Below, piece by piece: positions 25,379-33,273 of a stretch of DNA of 64,000 bases. Location of the stretch: contig JBFNFA010000008.1 of the NCBI GenBank assembly GCA_040797845.1, forward strand, positions 62,001-126,000, read 5' to 3'. The position numbers and the translations under genes are program-made. Source of the DNA: Clostridium_AW sp040797845 (lineage in GTDB: Bacteria; Bacillota; Clostridia; Clostridiales; Clostridiaceae). The notes beneath the pieces were generated by a model that did not search any database, was not told where the DNA came from, and saw only the letters and a program-made list of their open reading frames with translations. Numbering within the stretch: position 1 is the first letter of the stretch; each line of letters begins with the position of its first letter.

Positions 25379-26776
25379 ATGAAAAAAATACATCTTTTTA
25401 GAATAGTTTTATTTATTTTTATCATTGCATTGCCTATATTTAACATGAATTTAAAACCTAATCAAGTTTCAGATATAGATAATAGGGAGCTCATTGATTC
25501 TTCAGAGATATTTTCGCAAGGTAGTGTTACTGAAAATGCAGAAAATTATATAGAAGATCGTATAGGATTTAGAACTGAAATGGTTAATGTATATACTAAA
25601 GGAATGAATTTACTATTTGATGAAATGATACATCCGAGTTATCAGTACGGAAAAGACGGATATATTTTTTCGAAATTACAAGAGAATAAACTAGATAAAG
25701 AGTTTCAAGAAGTTTATTCTGATTTTATCTTAAATTTTCAAAATTACTGTACAGATAGAAATATAGAATTTTTATATGCTGTTGAACCTAGTAAAGCAAC
25801 TGTATACTCTGAATTTTTACCAGAGGGATATAATTATGATAATAAAAATCTTAACTATTTTTTAAACCTTCTTAAAGACAAAAATATTAATTATTTATAT
25901 ACTGGACAAGCATTGACGAATGCTAAAGATTCCAAACAAGTTTTTGATAAAAAATATGATGCCGGTCATTGGAATGAAACTGGAGCTGTTATTGGAATTT
26001 CATCTATATTAGATAGATTACATGATTTAGATTCAACAGTGGATAAATTTGATATCAATAAATTTGAAGCTGTAGAACATACTAATACAACTCTTCCAGC
26101 TTCATATTTTCCTATAGATGAAAAAACTACACATTATAATTTAAAAAACAATAATTCTATCTATGTTACTGATTTTAATAATGAGATTAAGAAATCCGAA
26201 AAATTTAGAAGTTTTTCTCATTATAAAAATCCTAATAATAAAGATGGGCCTAAGATACTTATTTTTGGAGGAAGTTACTTTCAAGAAAGAGAGAAGTTTC
26301 TTACGGAAAGTTTTTCAGAGTTAGTTATGGTACACAATTATCATAATGTAATTGATTATGATTATTATATAAATATTTTTAATCCAGATATAGTTTTGTT
26401 TGAGTCTACAGAATATACTCATTCAGATTACTATTTTCCTGTAGATAAAATGAAAAATTCTACTTATAATAAAAATTTAAAGGATTATTCTAATCTTTCA
26501 GAGAGTAAATTTGCATATGCAAAAGATAATACTTTTGAAAAATCAAATACTAATTTGACTAATTTCTCTATTCCTATAGAAGGGGAAAAAGCATCCTATG
26601 CTTATGCTGATATTTCAAATAGAATATTAGATTGTAGAATAAGGGAAGTTAATGGGGTGCAAAATATTGAATTCTCTATCCCAACTTCAGAAATAGAAAA
26701 TTTAAATGAATTTAGTTTATACTTAATTTCTGAAGATGAAAGTGAATTTACAAGAGTCTCTTTAAAATTAAACTAA
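25379..26776 (+). CDS. DHHW/AlgJ-like SGNH-type O-acetylation partner
   Basis: The 465-residue protein has an N-terminal membrane anchor (residues 5-22) and an extracellular region with the DHHW-like motif KYDAGHWNETGAVIG and a nucleophile strand ILIFGGSYFQER where SGNH proteins have GDSF. It should accept acetyl groups from the MBOAT protein and put them on a secreted or cell-wall polymer. The gap to the MBOAT gene is 15 bp with an AAAGGAG site. The GGSY variant in place of GDSx deserves notice. No polymer synthesis genes are adjacent. Confidence 0.8.
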   Translation: MKKIHLFRIVLFIFIIALPIFNMNLKPNQVSDIDNRELIDSSEIFSQGSVTENAENYIEDRIGFRTEMVNVYTKGMNLLFDEMIHPSYQYGKDGYIFSKLQENKLDKEFQEVYSDFILNFQNYCTDRNIEFLYAVEPSKATVYSEFLPEGYNYDNKNLNYFLNLLKDKNINYLYTGQALTNAKDSKQVFDKKYDAGHWNETGAVIGISSILDRLHDLDSTVDKFDINKFEAVEHTNTTLPASYFPIDEKTTHYNLKNNNSIYVTDFNNEIKKSEKFRSFSHYKNPNNKDGPKILIFGGSYFQEREKFLTESFSELVMVHNYHNVIDYDYYINIFNPDIVLFESTEYTHSDYYFPVDKMKNSTYNKNLKDYSNLSESKFAYAKDNTFEKSNTNLTNFSIPIEGEKASYAYADISNRILDCRIREVNGVQNIEFSIPTSEIENLNEFSLYLISEDESEFTRVSLKLN

Positions 26777-26830
26777 TTACCTATTTTTTAATTTAAACAA
26801 TATTAACGTATATTTTTTATTATGGTATTG

Positions 26831-26870
26831 AAAAGTTTTGTAAGATTAATTAATTTTACAAAGCTTTTTT
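26831..26870 (+). terminator. Terminator of the MBOAT/DHHW operon
   Basis: AAAAGTTTTGTAA pairs with TTACAAAGCTTTT (one G-U pair) and is followed by T-rich DNA about 55 bp after the stop. Confidence 0.8.
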
Positions 26871-27006
26871 GTTTTTACAATGATAATTATATAAGGGAGT
26901 TTATTAATATTATCCAGGTATGGTTCAATATAAGACAAGTATTGATTGAGATTTAAGAATATCACAGCGTATCTTTTGATGATGAAATGGAAATGTCTTA
27001 TACCTA

Positions 27007-27035
27007 TTGATAGTCAATCAAGCTCATGATATAAT
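27007..27035 (+). promoter_or_regulatory. Promoter of the rlmA leader
   Basis: TTGATA and TATAAT are separated by exactly 17 bp. The predicted start is near 27042, only about 10 nt before the leader peptide's ribosome site. Confidence 0.65.
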
Positions 27036-27067
27036 TAGTCAAAATAAAAAAGGATGAGGTGTTAAAA

Positions 27068-27106
27068 GTGGGATATTTCTTTATAAGATTCCGTTATTTA
27101 GTTTAA
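27068..27106 (+). CDS. Putative 12-residue leader peptide of the RlmA gene
   Basis: GTG at 27068 follows AGGATGAGGTG and encodes MGYFFIRFRYLV before TAA. It sits just after a promoter and is overlapped by a hairpin (27094-27103 with 27114-27123). A stem-loop and an intrinsic terminator follow before the methyltransferase gene. This layout matches ribosome-stalling leaders of antibiotic-inducible genes. Function is inferred from layout only. Confidence 0.55.
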   Translation: MGYFFIRFRYLV

Positions 27107-27327
27107 TTTAAATAACTAAATAAAGATAAGGTGAAAAAAAGACCTAATATTTTAGGTTTATTTATTGTACCTTATTTTAGGATTCTGGTAAAGAGCATTA
27201 TACTGACCTTAAATAAATATTCCATTGCAAACATTAAGAAGATTATTTTCTTAATCTATATTTGATGTGTGTAATTAATGAAATATATAAGGGCTGCAGG
27301 TGAATTATGTTCATTTGCAGCTTTTTT
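27094..27327 (+). promoter_or_regulatory. Candidate transcription attenuator upstream of rlmA
   Basis: Successive elements are hairpin 1 (TTATTTAGTT/AACTAAATAA, overlapping leader codons 9-12), a nested stem (AAGATAAGGT with ACCTTATTTT, 27123-27174, enclosing ACCTAA/TTAGGT), a hairpin ATTAAGAA/TTCTTAAT (27232-27254), and a terminator GCTGCAGGTGAA/TTCATTTGCAGC with six Ts (27293-27327). Transcripts would normally end 67 bp before rlmA. A stalled ribosome could alter the folding. Confidence 0.55.
27293..27327 (+). terminator. Intrinsic terminator between leader and rlmA
   Basis: A 12 bp stem with two G-U pairs and a 5 nt loop is followed by TTTTTT. No gene ends just upstream other than the leader peptide. 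Confidence 0.8.
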
Positions 27328-27393
27328 ATGTTAGTCTATGATGTTTATTTTCGAGAATTCATATCAGATTATCAAATGAGGTGAATTCAAAAT

Positions 27394-28278
27394 ATGTATA
27401 TTAATAAAGTTAAAAAAAAGCATAGAGCAGCAGAATTAATAAGAAAAAATCAAGAAAAATTTAGGTGTCCTGTATGCGGTGAGTCTATGTGTCTAAATAG
27501 TTTTTATAGCTTAACTTGTAGCTCAAATCACTGCTTTGATATATCAAGAAAGGGCTATTTGAATCTGTTAACTTCCGCATATAGCATTGTATATTCCAAA
27601 GAATTATTTGTAGCTAGGCATAAAGTTTGTGATAAGAGATTCTATGACCCATTGATTGATGAGATAAGCAATATAATTCATAAATATAAAAAATCCACAG
27701 GTGGCCAAAAAGAATTAGATATTTTAGACGCAGGATGTGGAGAAGGGTCTCACCTTTATAATCTCTCTCAGAGAATTAGTGGGGACTTAAAATGTAATAT
27801 GTTTGGTGCTGATATATCCAAGGAAGGAATTAATATTGCATCAAATAATAGTAGTGATATTATTTGGACTGTGGCTGATTTAACGAGATTGCCTTTTGAA
27901 AATAGAAGTTTTGATGTGATATTAAATATACTTTCTCCTGCGAATTATCTAGAATTTGAAAGGATATTAGCAGATGAGGGAATTATTATAAAGGTAGTCC
28001 CAGGGCAGCTATATCTTAAAGAATTAAGAGAAGCAATTTATAAAAATAAAAATTATTCTAATGATAAGGTAGTAGACTACTTTACAAGTAAAGTAGAAGT
28101 TGTATACGTTCAAAATATAAATTATACATTTAGTATTGATGAGGAACTTTTGCCTTTTCTAATAAAAATGACTCCATTAACATGGGGAGAGAACATTGAG
28201 GGAATAAACAGCTTATATGAAATAGATATCTCATCTATAACATTAGATTTAACTATACTTGTGGGAAAAAGAAAATAA
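27394..28278 (+). CDS. rlmA: RlmA-type 23S rRNA (guanine-N1) methyltransferase
   Basis: The 294-residue protein has an N-terminal zinc site (RCPVCGESM, then CSSNHCFDISRKGYLNLL), diagnostic of RlmA. The SAM-binding domain has ILDAGCGEGSHLYNL as motif I and NILSPANYLEFERIL as a motif IV-like region. Members methylate G745 or G748 in helix 35 of 23S rRNA; the RlmA-II form (TlrB) contributes to tylosin resistance. The upstream leader peptide and terminator suggest antibiotic-inducible expression. GAGGTGA lies upstream of the ATG. Confidence 0.88.
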   Translation: MYINKVKKKHRAAELIRKNQEKFRCPVCGESMCLNSFYSLTCSSNHCFDISRKGYLNLLTSAYSIVYSKELFVARHKVCDKRFYDPLIDEISNIIHKYKKSTGGQKELDILDAGCGEGSHLYNLSQRISGDLKCNMFGADISKEGINIASNNSSDIIWTVADLTRLPFENRSFDVILNILSPANYLEFERILADEGIIIKVVPGQLYLKELREAIYKNKNYSNDKVVDYFTSKVEVVYVQNINYTFSIDEELLPFLIKMTPLTWGENIEGINSLYEIDISSITLDLTILVGKRK

Positions 28279-28293
28279 CAATATTAAATGGAT

Positions 28294-28332
28294 GAAAGTC
28301 CCGATTATCTAAAAAGGTAATTGGGGCTTTTT
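28294..28332 (+). terminator. Terminator after rlmA
   Basis: AAAGTCCCGATTA pairs with TAATTGGGGCTTT through two wobble pairs and is followed by TTTGT. Confidence 0.75.
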
Positions 28333-28369
28333 GTATCTCGATTTAAATTAATTTCTTCAATAGAGCCTC

Positions 28370-28434
28370 TTGACCATTACGTGGGGTAATGTCGTATATT
28401 GATATTGCAAAGGAGATGATATATGACAGGTTAG
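28370..28434 (+). promoter_or_regulatory. Orphan MerR-type promoter with ribosome site and 3-codon frame
   Basis: TTGACC (28370-28375) and TATATT (28395-28400) are 19 bp apart, with a perfect CATTAC/GTAATG dyad inside the spacer, as in MerR-activated promoters. AAAGGAG and ATG (28423) follow, but the frame stops after ATG ACA GGT. This looks like the 5' relic of a deleted gene, or a live MerR promoter now read into the ABC operon. Confidence 0.55.
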
Positions 28435-28467
28435 TAAAACAGATTATAAAAAAATAAAAAATAATAG

Positions 28468-28528
28468 TTGACATATGAGAAAAGAAGTATTATTATAAAA
28501 GTACAGTACCCCCCTCCGGGGGAGGGTA
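28468..28528 (+). promoter_or_regulatory. Promoter with CsoR-type operator
   Basis: TTGACA (28468-28473) and TATTAT (28491-28496) have a 17 bp spacer. Just after the -10 element, 28506-28528 is a G/C-tract dyad beginning GTACCCCCC and ending GGGAGGGTA. G/C-tract dyads of this kind are classical CsoR/RcnR-family operators, and a CsoR-like gene is in the operon. Confidence 0.75.
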
Positions 28529-28595
28529 GAGCAAAATAGAAACATTATCAAAAATTAATTTATAGAATGTATTTAAATAAGAAAGGAGTAAGGTA

Positions 28596-29558
28596 ATGTC
28601 AAATAATATTTTAGAAGTAAGAAATTTAAAGAAGGAATTCACATTAGGCAAAAATCGAAAAATCCAAGCGGTTAAAGGAATAAGTTTTGATGTGAGACGA
28701 GGGGAGGTATTTGGATTCCTAGGACCAAATGGTGCAGGAAAAAGTACTACTATAAGTATGATTACAACACAGAAAGAAGCTACCTCTGGTGATATTCTAA
28801 TTGATGGAGAATCACTAGTAAAAAATCCAGCTTTAGCTCGTAGAAAGATTGGTGTGGTAGCTCAACACAATAACTTAGATAGAGGATTAACTGCACGAGA
28901 AAATCTTATCTATCATGCAAAATATTTTGGAATGGATAATAATACTGCAAATAAAAGAGCAGATGAATATCTTGAGAGATTCGGTTTGACAGATCGTCAG
29001 CATGATTATGTAAGAAGTTACTCTGGTGGAATGGCACAACGATTAAAGATTGCAAGAGCAATCATGCACAATCCGGATATTTTGTTTCTAGATGAACCAA
29101 CAACTGGCCTGGATCCAAGCTATAGAACTATTTTATGGGAACAGATGCTTGAACTAAATAAATCAGGTACTACTATATTTCTAACAACTCACTATATGGA
29201 GGAACCTGAGCAATTGTGTGATAGGATTGCAATAGTTGACCAAGGGGAATTGAAGGCAATTGGTACTTCTGATGAGTTGAAAGCTTTAATTCCTACTAAT
29301 AATATAATATCTATAAAATTAGCAGAACTTAAAAATGGTTTTGTTAAGAAGGCTAAAGCTTTACCAGATGTTGAAAATGCTGTTATTCAAAACGGATTAC
29401 TACTTTTATATATGAAAAACGAACATCCCGATTTCAATAATATTCTTGATTGGGTAAAAACATTAAATACTCCATTAGAAAATATAAGTTTGAGTACAAG
29501 TACACTTGATGATGTATTCATTCATTTAACTGGAAAGGGGGACATTAATAATGGCTAA
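28596..29558 (+). CDS. ABC transporter ATP-binding protein (daunorubicin-resistance type)
   Basis: The 320-residue ATPase has Walker A GPNGAGKST, signature SYSGGMAQRLKIARA, and Walker B ILFLDEPTTGLD. A C-terminal accessory domain of about 90 residues is typical of DrrA-like exporters. It overlaps the permease gene by 8 nt. The CsoR-type operator upstream and the CsoR gene downstream imply induction by metal or another CsoR ligand. The transported substrate is unknown. Confidence 0.9.
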   Translation: MSNNILEVRNLKKEFTLGKNRKIQAVKGISFDVRRGEVFGFLGPNGAGKSTTISMITTQKEATSGDILIDGESLVKNPALARRKIGVVAQHNNLDRGLTARENLIYHAKYFGMDNNTANKRADEYLERFGLTDRQHDYVRSYSGGMAQRLKIARAIMHNPDILFLDEPTTGLDPSYRTILWEQMLELNKSGTTIFLTTHYMEEPEQLCDRIAIVDQGELKAIGTSDELKALIPTNNIISIKLAELKNGFVKKAKALPDVENAVIQNGLLLLYMKNEHPDFNNILDWVKTLNTPLENISLSTSTLDDVFIHLTGKGDINNG

Positions 29559-30372
29559 AACAAATAATGAGAATACTAATACAAATACAAATGTGACATG
29601 GATGGCTTTTAAAACAATGGTTAAGAGAGATTTGGTGATACAAGCTCGAGACAAATGGGAATTTGTTTTCCGTGTAGCTATGTTACCGTTTATACTGATA
29701 TTGGCATATGGATATATACTACCAAAGATAGGATTAGTACCAGCTACATTTCCAACTCAGATGTTTTCTGGTATGGTTGGAATGAGTATGATTGTTACAG
29801 GAATACATGGTACTGGAGTTCCTCTTACAATGGATTTCAATAATTCCAGAGAAATAGAAGACCGATTGATGGCTCCTGTTAATATAAAAACAGTTGCATT
29901 AGCAAAAATGTTTGTAGGTATCATAGAATCTTGGATTGGTGGATTAATTGTATTACCTTTTTCATTGCTTCTAATGGGAGATTCTTTAGAACTTGTATTA
30001 AATTTTCAAAGTATCTTAGCTCTAGTTCCTATTTTGTTACTTACATCTATTGCATCAGCAACATTAGGATTACTAGTAGGAACCATTATTAAGCCAATGC
30101 AAATTGCAGCTATGTTTCCTGGTTTCTTAATGCCAATGGTATTCTTGGGAGCTATATTCTTCTCATGGAGTGACTTAGCTGCAACACCAATTATTCAAAA
30201 ATTGGTATTGATCAATCCTTTAGTATATGTAAATGAAGCTTTAAGAGCGGTATTAACTCCACAAATCACTCATATGGCATTACAATTTAGTATTTTAGGT
30301 ATCATTATAAGTATATTAGTTATGGGATACTTTGGAGCAAAGAGATTCATGAGAATGGCAAAAGGAGCTTAA
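29551..30372 (+). CDS. ABC-2 type permease
   Basis: The 273-residue protein has six membrane segments and the ABC-2 layout: a cytoplasmic N-terminal helix (AFKTMVKRDLVIQARDKWEF) before TM1, a NSREIEDRLMAPVN amphipathic region, and LINPLVYVNEALRAVL near the end. It pairs with the upstream ATPase as an exporter. Its first 15 residues are rich in Asn and Thr, which is unusual but harmless. Confidence 0.88.
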   Translation: MAKTNNENTNTNTNVTWMAFKTMVKRDLVIQARDKWEFVFRVAMLPFILILAYGYILPKIGLVPATFPTQMFSGMVGMSMIVTGIHGTGVPLTMDFNNSREIEDRLMAPVNIKTVALAKMFVGIIESWIGGLIVLPFSLLLMGDSLELVLNFQSILALVPILLLTSIASATLGLLVGTIIKPMQIAAMFPGFLMPMVFLGAIFFSWSDLAATPIIQKLVLINPLVYVNEALRAVLTPQITHMALQFSILGIIISILVMGYFGAKRFMRMAKGA

Positions 30373-30425
30373 ATAACTGTATCATACTGTACCATCTATT
30401 ATGAAGTAACTCAAGGAGTGATAAT

Positions 30426-30692
30426 ATGAATGTTGAACAAAAAGAGGCGCTACAGTCACTAAAAATAGCAAAAGGTCAAATAGAAGCAACAATAAAAATG
30501 ATAGAAGATGAGAGATATTGTGTGGATGTTTCAAATCAAATATTAGCAATTCAATCACTTTTGAAGAAAGCTGATTTATTGATAATAAGACAGCATATGA
30601 ATCATTGTGTTAAACAGGCATTTGAACAAGATAAGGGAAGCGAAAAAATAGATGAGATTATTGATCTTTTAGCAAAAGTGGTTGGGAAATAG
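30426..30692 (+). CDS. CsoR-family metal-sensing repressor
   Basis: The 88-residue all-helical protein carries Cys32, His57 and Cys61, matching the C-H-C copper ligand set and spacing of CsoR. The helix start GQIEATIKMIEDERYC is typical. It probably binds the G/C-tract operator at 28506-28528 and represses its own ABC operon. The ligand could be Cu(I), but CsoR relatives also sense sulfur species or aldehydes. It lies 53 bp after the permease. Confidence 0.85.
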   Translation: MNVEQKEALQSLKIAKGQIEATIKMIEDERYCVDVSNQILAIQSLLKKADLLIIRQHMNHCVKQAFEQDKGSEKIDEIIDLLAKVVGK

Positions 30693-30752
30693 ATGATAAT
30701 TAGGACATAAAATAGAAGTCATTCAGAGTGTTAAAGTAAGATTTGGTATTTG

Positions 30753-30785
30753 ATAGCACCTTGTATTAAAAATACAAGGTGCTAT
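30753..30785. terminator. Bidirectional terminator
   Basis: A 15 bp perfect stem (ATAGCACCTTGTATT with its complement), a 3 nt loop and a T-run serve both the CsoR operon and the converging spoVAF gene. Confidence 0.92.
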
Positions 30786-30787
30786 TT

Positions 30788-32212
30788 TTATTTATTTTTT
30801 GTGTTTCTAATCTCAGGTATTGGTCTTCTTAAAAACATATTAAAAAATGCTTTTTTGTCAAAAGGTATTAATGGCCATAGGTATGATTGGTCTCCAAAAG
30901 CTTTTGTTGTGCAGATTATTACTAAAACAATTATTAATCCTACAAAAAATCCTATTGTTTTAAATAAGCCTGTTAATATTATTAAAAATAATCTAAATAT
31001 ACGAATTGCCATACCAAACTCAATGCTTGGTGATGAAAATGTACCTATAGCAGCAATAGCCATGTATAATATGGATTCGGGAGCAAACCAGCCAACTTTT
31101 ACAGCTAATTCGCTCAATACTAAACCTCCTATAATACCAAGGGATGTTGACAATGTATCAGGAGTATGAATAGATGCAGTCCTTAAAAAATCTAAACCAA
31201 ACTCTAAGAGAATAAATTGAATGAAAAGAGGTATATTTCCCACCTCTTTAGGACCTATAAATGCAAGCCAAGAAGGCAAAAGTTCCTGATTATAGACTAA
31301 CAATAACCACAAAGGTGAAATTATAAATGCTAAAAACATAGCAAAAAATCTTATCCATCTTAAATACGTACCTACTAAAGGATTTTGATAGTAGTCCTCT
31401 GCATGTTGTGTAAAATGAAATATTGTTACTGGTAAAAGCATTACACTTGGAGAAGTATCCACTATTATTACAATATGTCCTTCAAGGAGATGGGCAGCGA
31501 CAACGTCAGGTCTTTCGGTGAATCTCACCTGCGGAAGTGGATTATACCATTTCTTTTTAATTAAAAGTTCTTCCAGATTTTTTTCTGCCATTACAAGTGC
31601 ATTTACATCTATTTCATCTAGTTTATTTTTAAGTTCATCTAATAGTTTATGGTCAACCACATTATCAATATAACCAACGGCTACATCAGTCCTTGATTGA
31701 CTTCCTATGTTCTTTAGTTCAAATATTAACTGAGGATCTCTGAGTCTTCTTCGTATTAATGTTGTATTAAAAATAATAGTTTCTACAAGACCATCTCTAG
31801 AACCTCTTGTAACTTTTTCTAAATCAGGTTCTTGAGGATTTCTTACAGGATACTCCCTTACATCTAGTAAGATTCCTTCATTTTGGCCATCTAAAAATAA
31901 AGCGGCACCACCAGAGAGTACTGAGGTTTTCATTGGTTCGAAGGTGTTAAAGGTATCTACTTCTATGTATGCAATTTCAGTTTGAATAAGTTTAGTTATA
32001 ACATCAACAGAAATATCTTCTTTTTTCAAACTTTGAAGTCTTTCTAGTATGAAAAGTAGAATTTGATCTTTTGCAAAGCCATCAATAAAAACTAAATAAG
32101 CATTTACATCTCCAACTGTAATATCTCTACCTATTACATCAAAGCTTTTATCTATCGCTAGTTGTTGCTTTATTAATTGAATATTTTCGTTTAGATTTAA
32201 AGATAAACCCAT
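30788..32212 (-). CDS. SpoVAF/GerA-family spore membrane protein
   Basis: The start at 32212 follows AGAAAGGAGG by eight bases and gives 474 residues (MGLSLNLNENIQLIKQQL). The N-terminal soluble domain has GerA-type features (GSRDGLVETIIFNTTLIRRRLRDP, VAVGYIDNVVD). About five membrane helices follow, and the tail FLRRPIPEIRNTKNK is like SpoVAF. Such proteins sit in the inner spore membrane with the SpoVA channel or act as germinant receptor A subunits. No spoVA or gerB/gerC genes adjoin it, so it is an orphan. Confidence 0.8.
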   Translation of the reverse strand: MGLSLNLNENIQLIKQQLAIDKSFDVIGRDITVGDVNAYLVFIDGFAKDQILLFILERLQSLKKEDISVDVITKLIQTEIAYIEVDTFNTFEPMKTSVLSGGAALFLDGQNEGILLDVREYPVRNPQEPDLEKVTRGSRDGLVETIIFNTTLIRRRLRDPQLIFELKNIGSQSRTDVAVGYIDNVVDHKLLDELKNKLDEIDVNALVMAEKNLEELLIKKKWYNPLPQVRFTERPDVVAAHLLEGHIVIIVDTSPSVMLLPVTIFHFTQHAEDYYQNPLVGTYLRWIRFFAMFLAFIISPLWLLLVYNQELLPSWLAFIGPKEVGNIPLFIQFILLEFGLDFLRTASIHTPDTLSTSLGIIGGLVLSELAVKVGWFAPESILYMAIAAIGTFSSPSIEFGMAIRIFRLFLIILTGLFKTIGFFVGLIIVLVIICTTKAFGDQSYLWPLIPFDKKAFFNMFLRRPIPEIRNTKNK

Positions 32213-32325
32213 TGACTCAGCCTCCTTTCTAAAGTATTTTGTCCTAAATTTATTTTTTTTACTTATGAATAAATAAATTATAGTCATTTTCATTAAATTA
32301 AATTTCAATAGGGGAGGGTGAGCTA

Positions 32326-32442
32326 ATGCTTACTATCCTCTATTCTTTTGCTCTGGAAGACTTATATGTAGACATTGGTAAGTTATCTTTGGATGAAATA
32401 TCTGGGATTCTACTCACCATGATTGAATACTTTTTTAAATAA
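32326..32442 (+). CDS. Putative 38-residue small protein
   Basis: The ATG at 32326 follows a strong GGGGAGGGTGAG site. The product starts MLTILYSFALEDLYVDIG and ends MIEYFFK: a hydrophobic-acidic peptide with no motif I know. It lies in the 365 bp gap between the divergent spoVAF and response-regulator genes, and nothing else coding is visible there. The ribosome site is the main support. Confidence 0.35.
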   Translation: MLTILYSFALEDLYVDIGKLSLDEISGILLTMIEYFFK

Positions 32443-32577
32443 TGATATAATTTTATATCAAAAAATAAGAATGATTGATTGCTTTGAAAATTTTATATAG
32501 TATAACAAAATAAAAAATTTATTTAAGATTCGTTAAAGGTATGAGAGCTATAATGTAATGAAAAGGAGGGTATGTGT

Positions 32578-33273
32578 ATGAGAATTTTAATGGTCGAAGA
32601 TGAAAAATATATGGCTGAAGCCATAGAGCAAGTCCTAAAGAAAAATAATTACAGTGTTGATTTAGCTTTTGATGGTGAGTATGGCTTAGACTGTGGACTT
32701 TCAGGTATTTATGACATTATTGTTCTCGACATCATGCTTCCTAAAATGAATGGAATCAGCGTATTGAAAGAATTACGTAAAAATCGTATTGAAACCCCGG
32801 TGATACTGCTGACGGCAAAGGGTGAAACGGAAGATAAGGTAAAAGGCCTTGACAGTGGAGCGGACGATTATTTAGCAAAGCCCTTTCACACAGATGAATT
32901 GATGGCTCGATTGCGTGCATTGGGACGTAGAAAAAATGAACTGATAAATGATAATATTTTACAATGCGGAGATATTGAACTCAATCAGGTCACTTTAAAT
33001 CTCAACTGTAGGAACAAAGAGTTTAAACTGACCTTAAAGGAATGCCAACTGTTAGAGCTTTTAATCAAGCGGAAAGGTATGATTATTTCTAAGGATTCCA
33101 TCATTGAGAAGCTTTGGGGCTACGAAACCGATGCAGAGGATAATCATGTGGAGGTATATATATCCTTTCTTCGCAAAAAATTAAACAACGTAAAATCTGC
33201 AGTTAGAATTCAAACGGTGAGAGGTGCAGGATATGTATTAAAAACGACAAAGGACGGAGAATTCTATGTTTAA
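32578..33273 (+). CDS. OmpR/VanR-type response regulator
   Basis: The 231-residue protein has a receiver domain (VEDEKYM, phospho-acceptor Asp in VLDIMLPKMNG, Lys in LAKPF) and a C-terminal winged helix (NHVEVYISFLRKKL, RTVRGAGYVL-like end). ATG 32578 is eight bases from AAGGAGG; the upstream ATG is too close. It overlaps the kinase gene by 8 nt. It probably controls the ABC genes that follow. Confidence 0.92.
   Translation: MRILMVEDEKYMAEAIEQVLKKNNYSVDLAFDGEYGLDCGLSGIYDIIVLDIMLPKMNGISVLKELRKNRIETPVILLTAKGETEDKVKGLDSGADDYLAKPFHTDELMARLRALGRRKNELINDNILQCGDIELNQVTLNLNCRNKEFKLTLKECQLLELLIKRKGMIISKDSIIEKLWGYETDAEDNHVEVYISFLRKKLNNVKSAVRIQTVRGAGYVLKTTKDGEFYV

Noticed and set aside
30750..31169. 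139-codon frame opposite spoVAF
   Set aside because: It starts in the terminator and lies antisense to a well-supported membrane protein.
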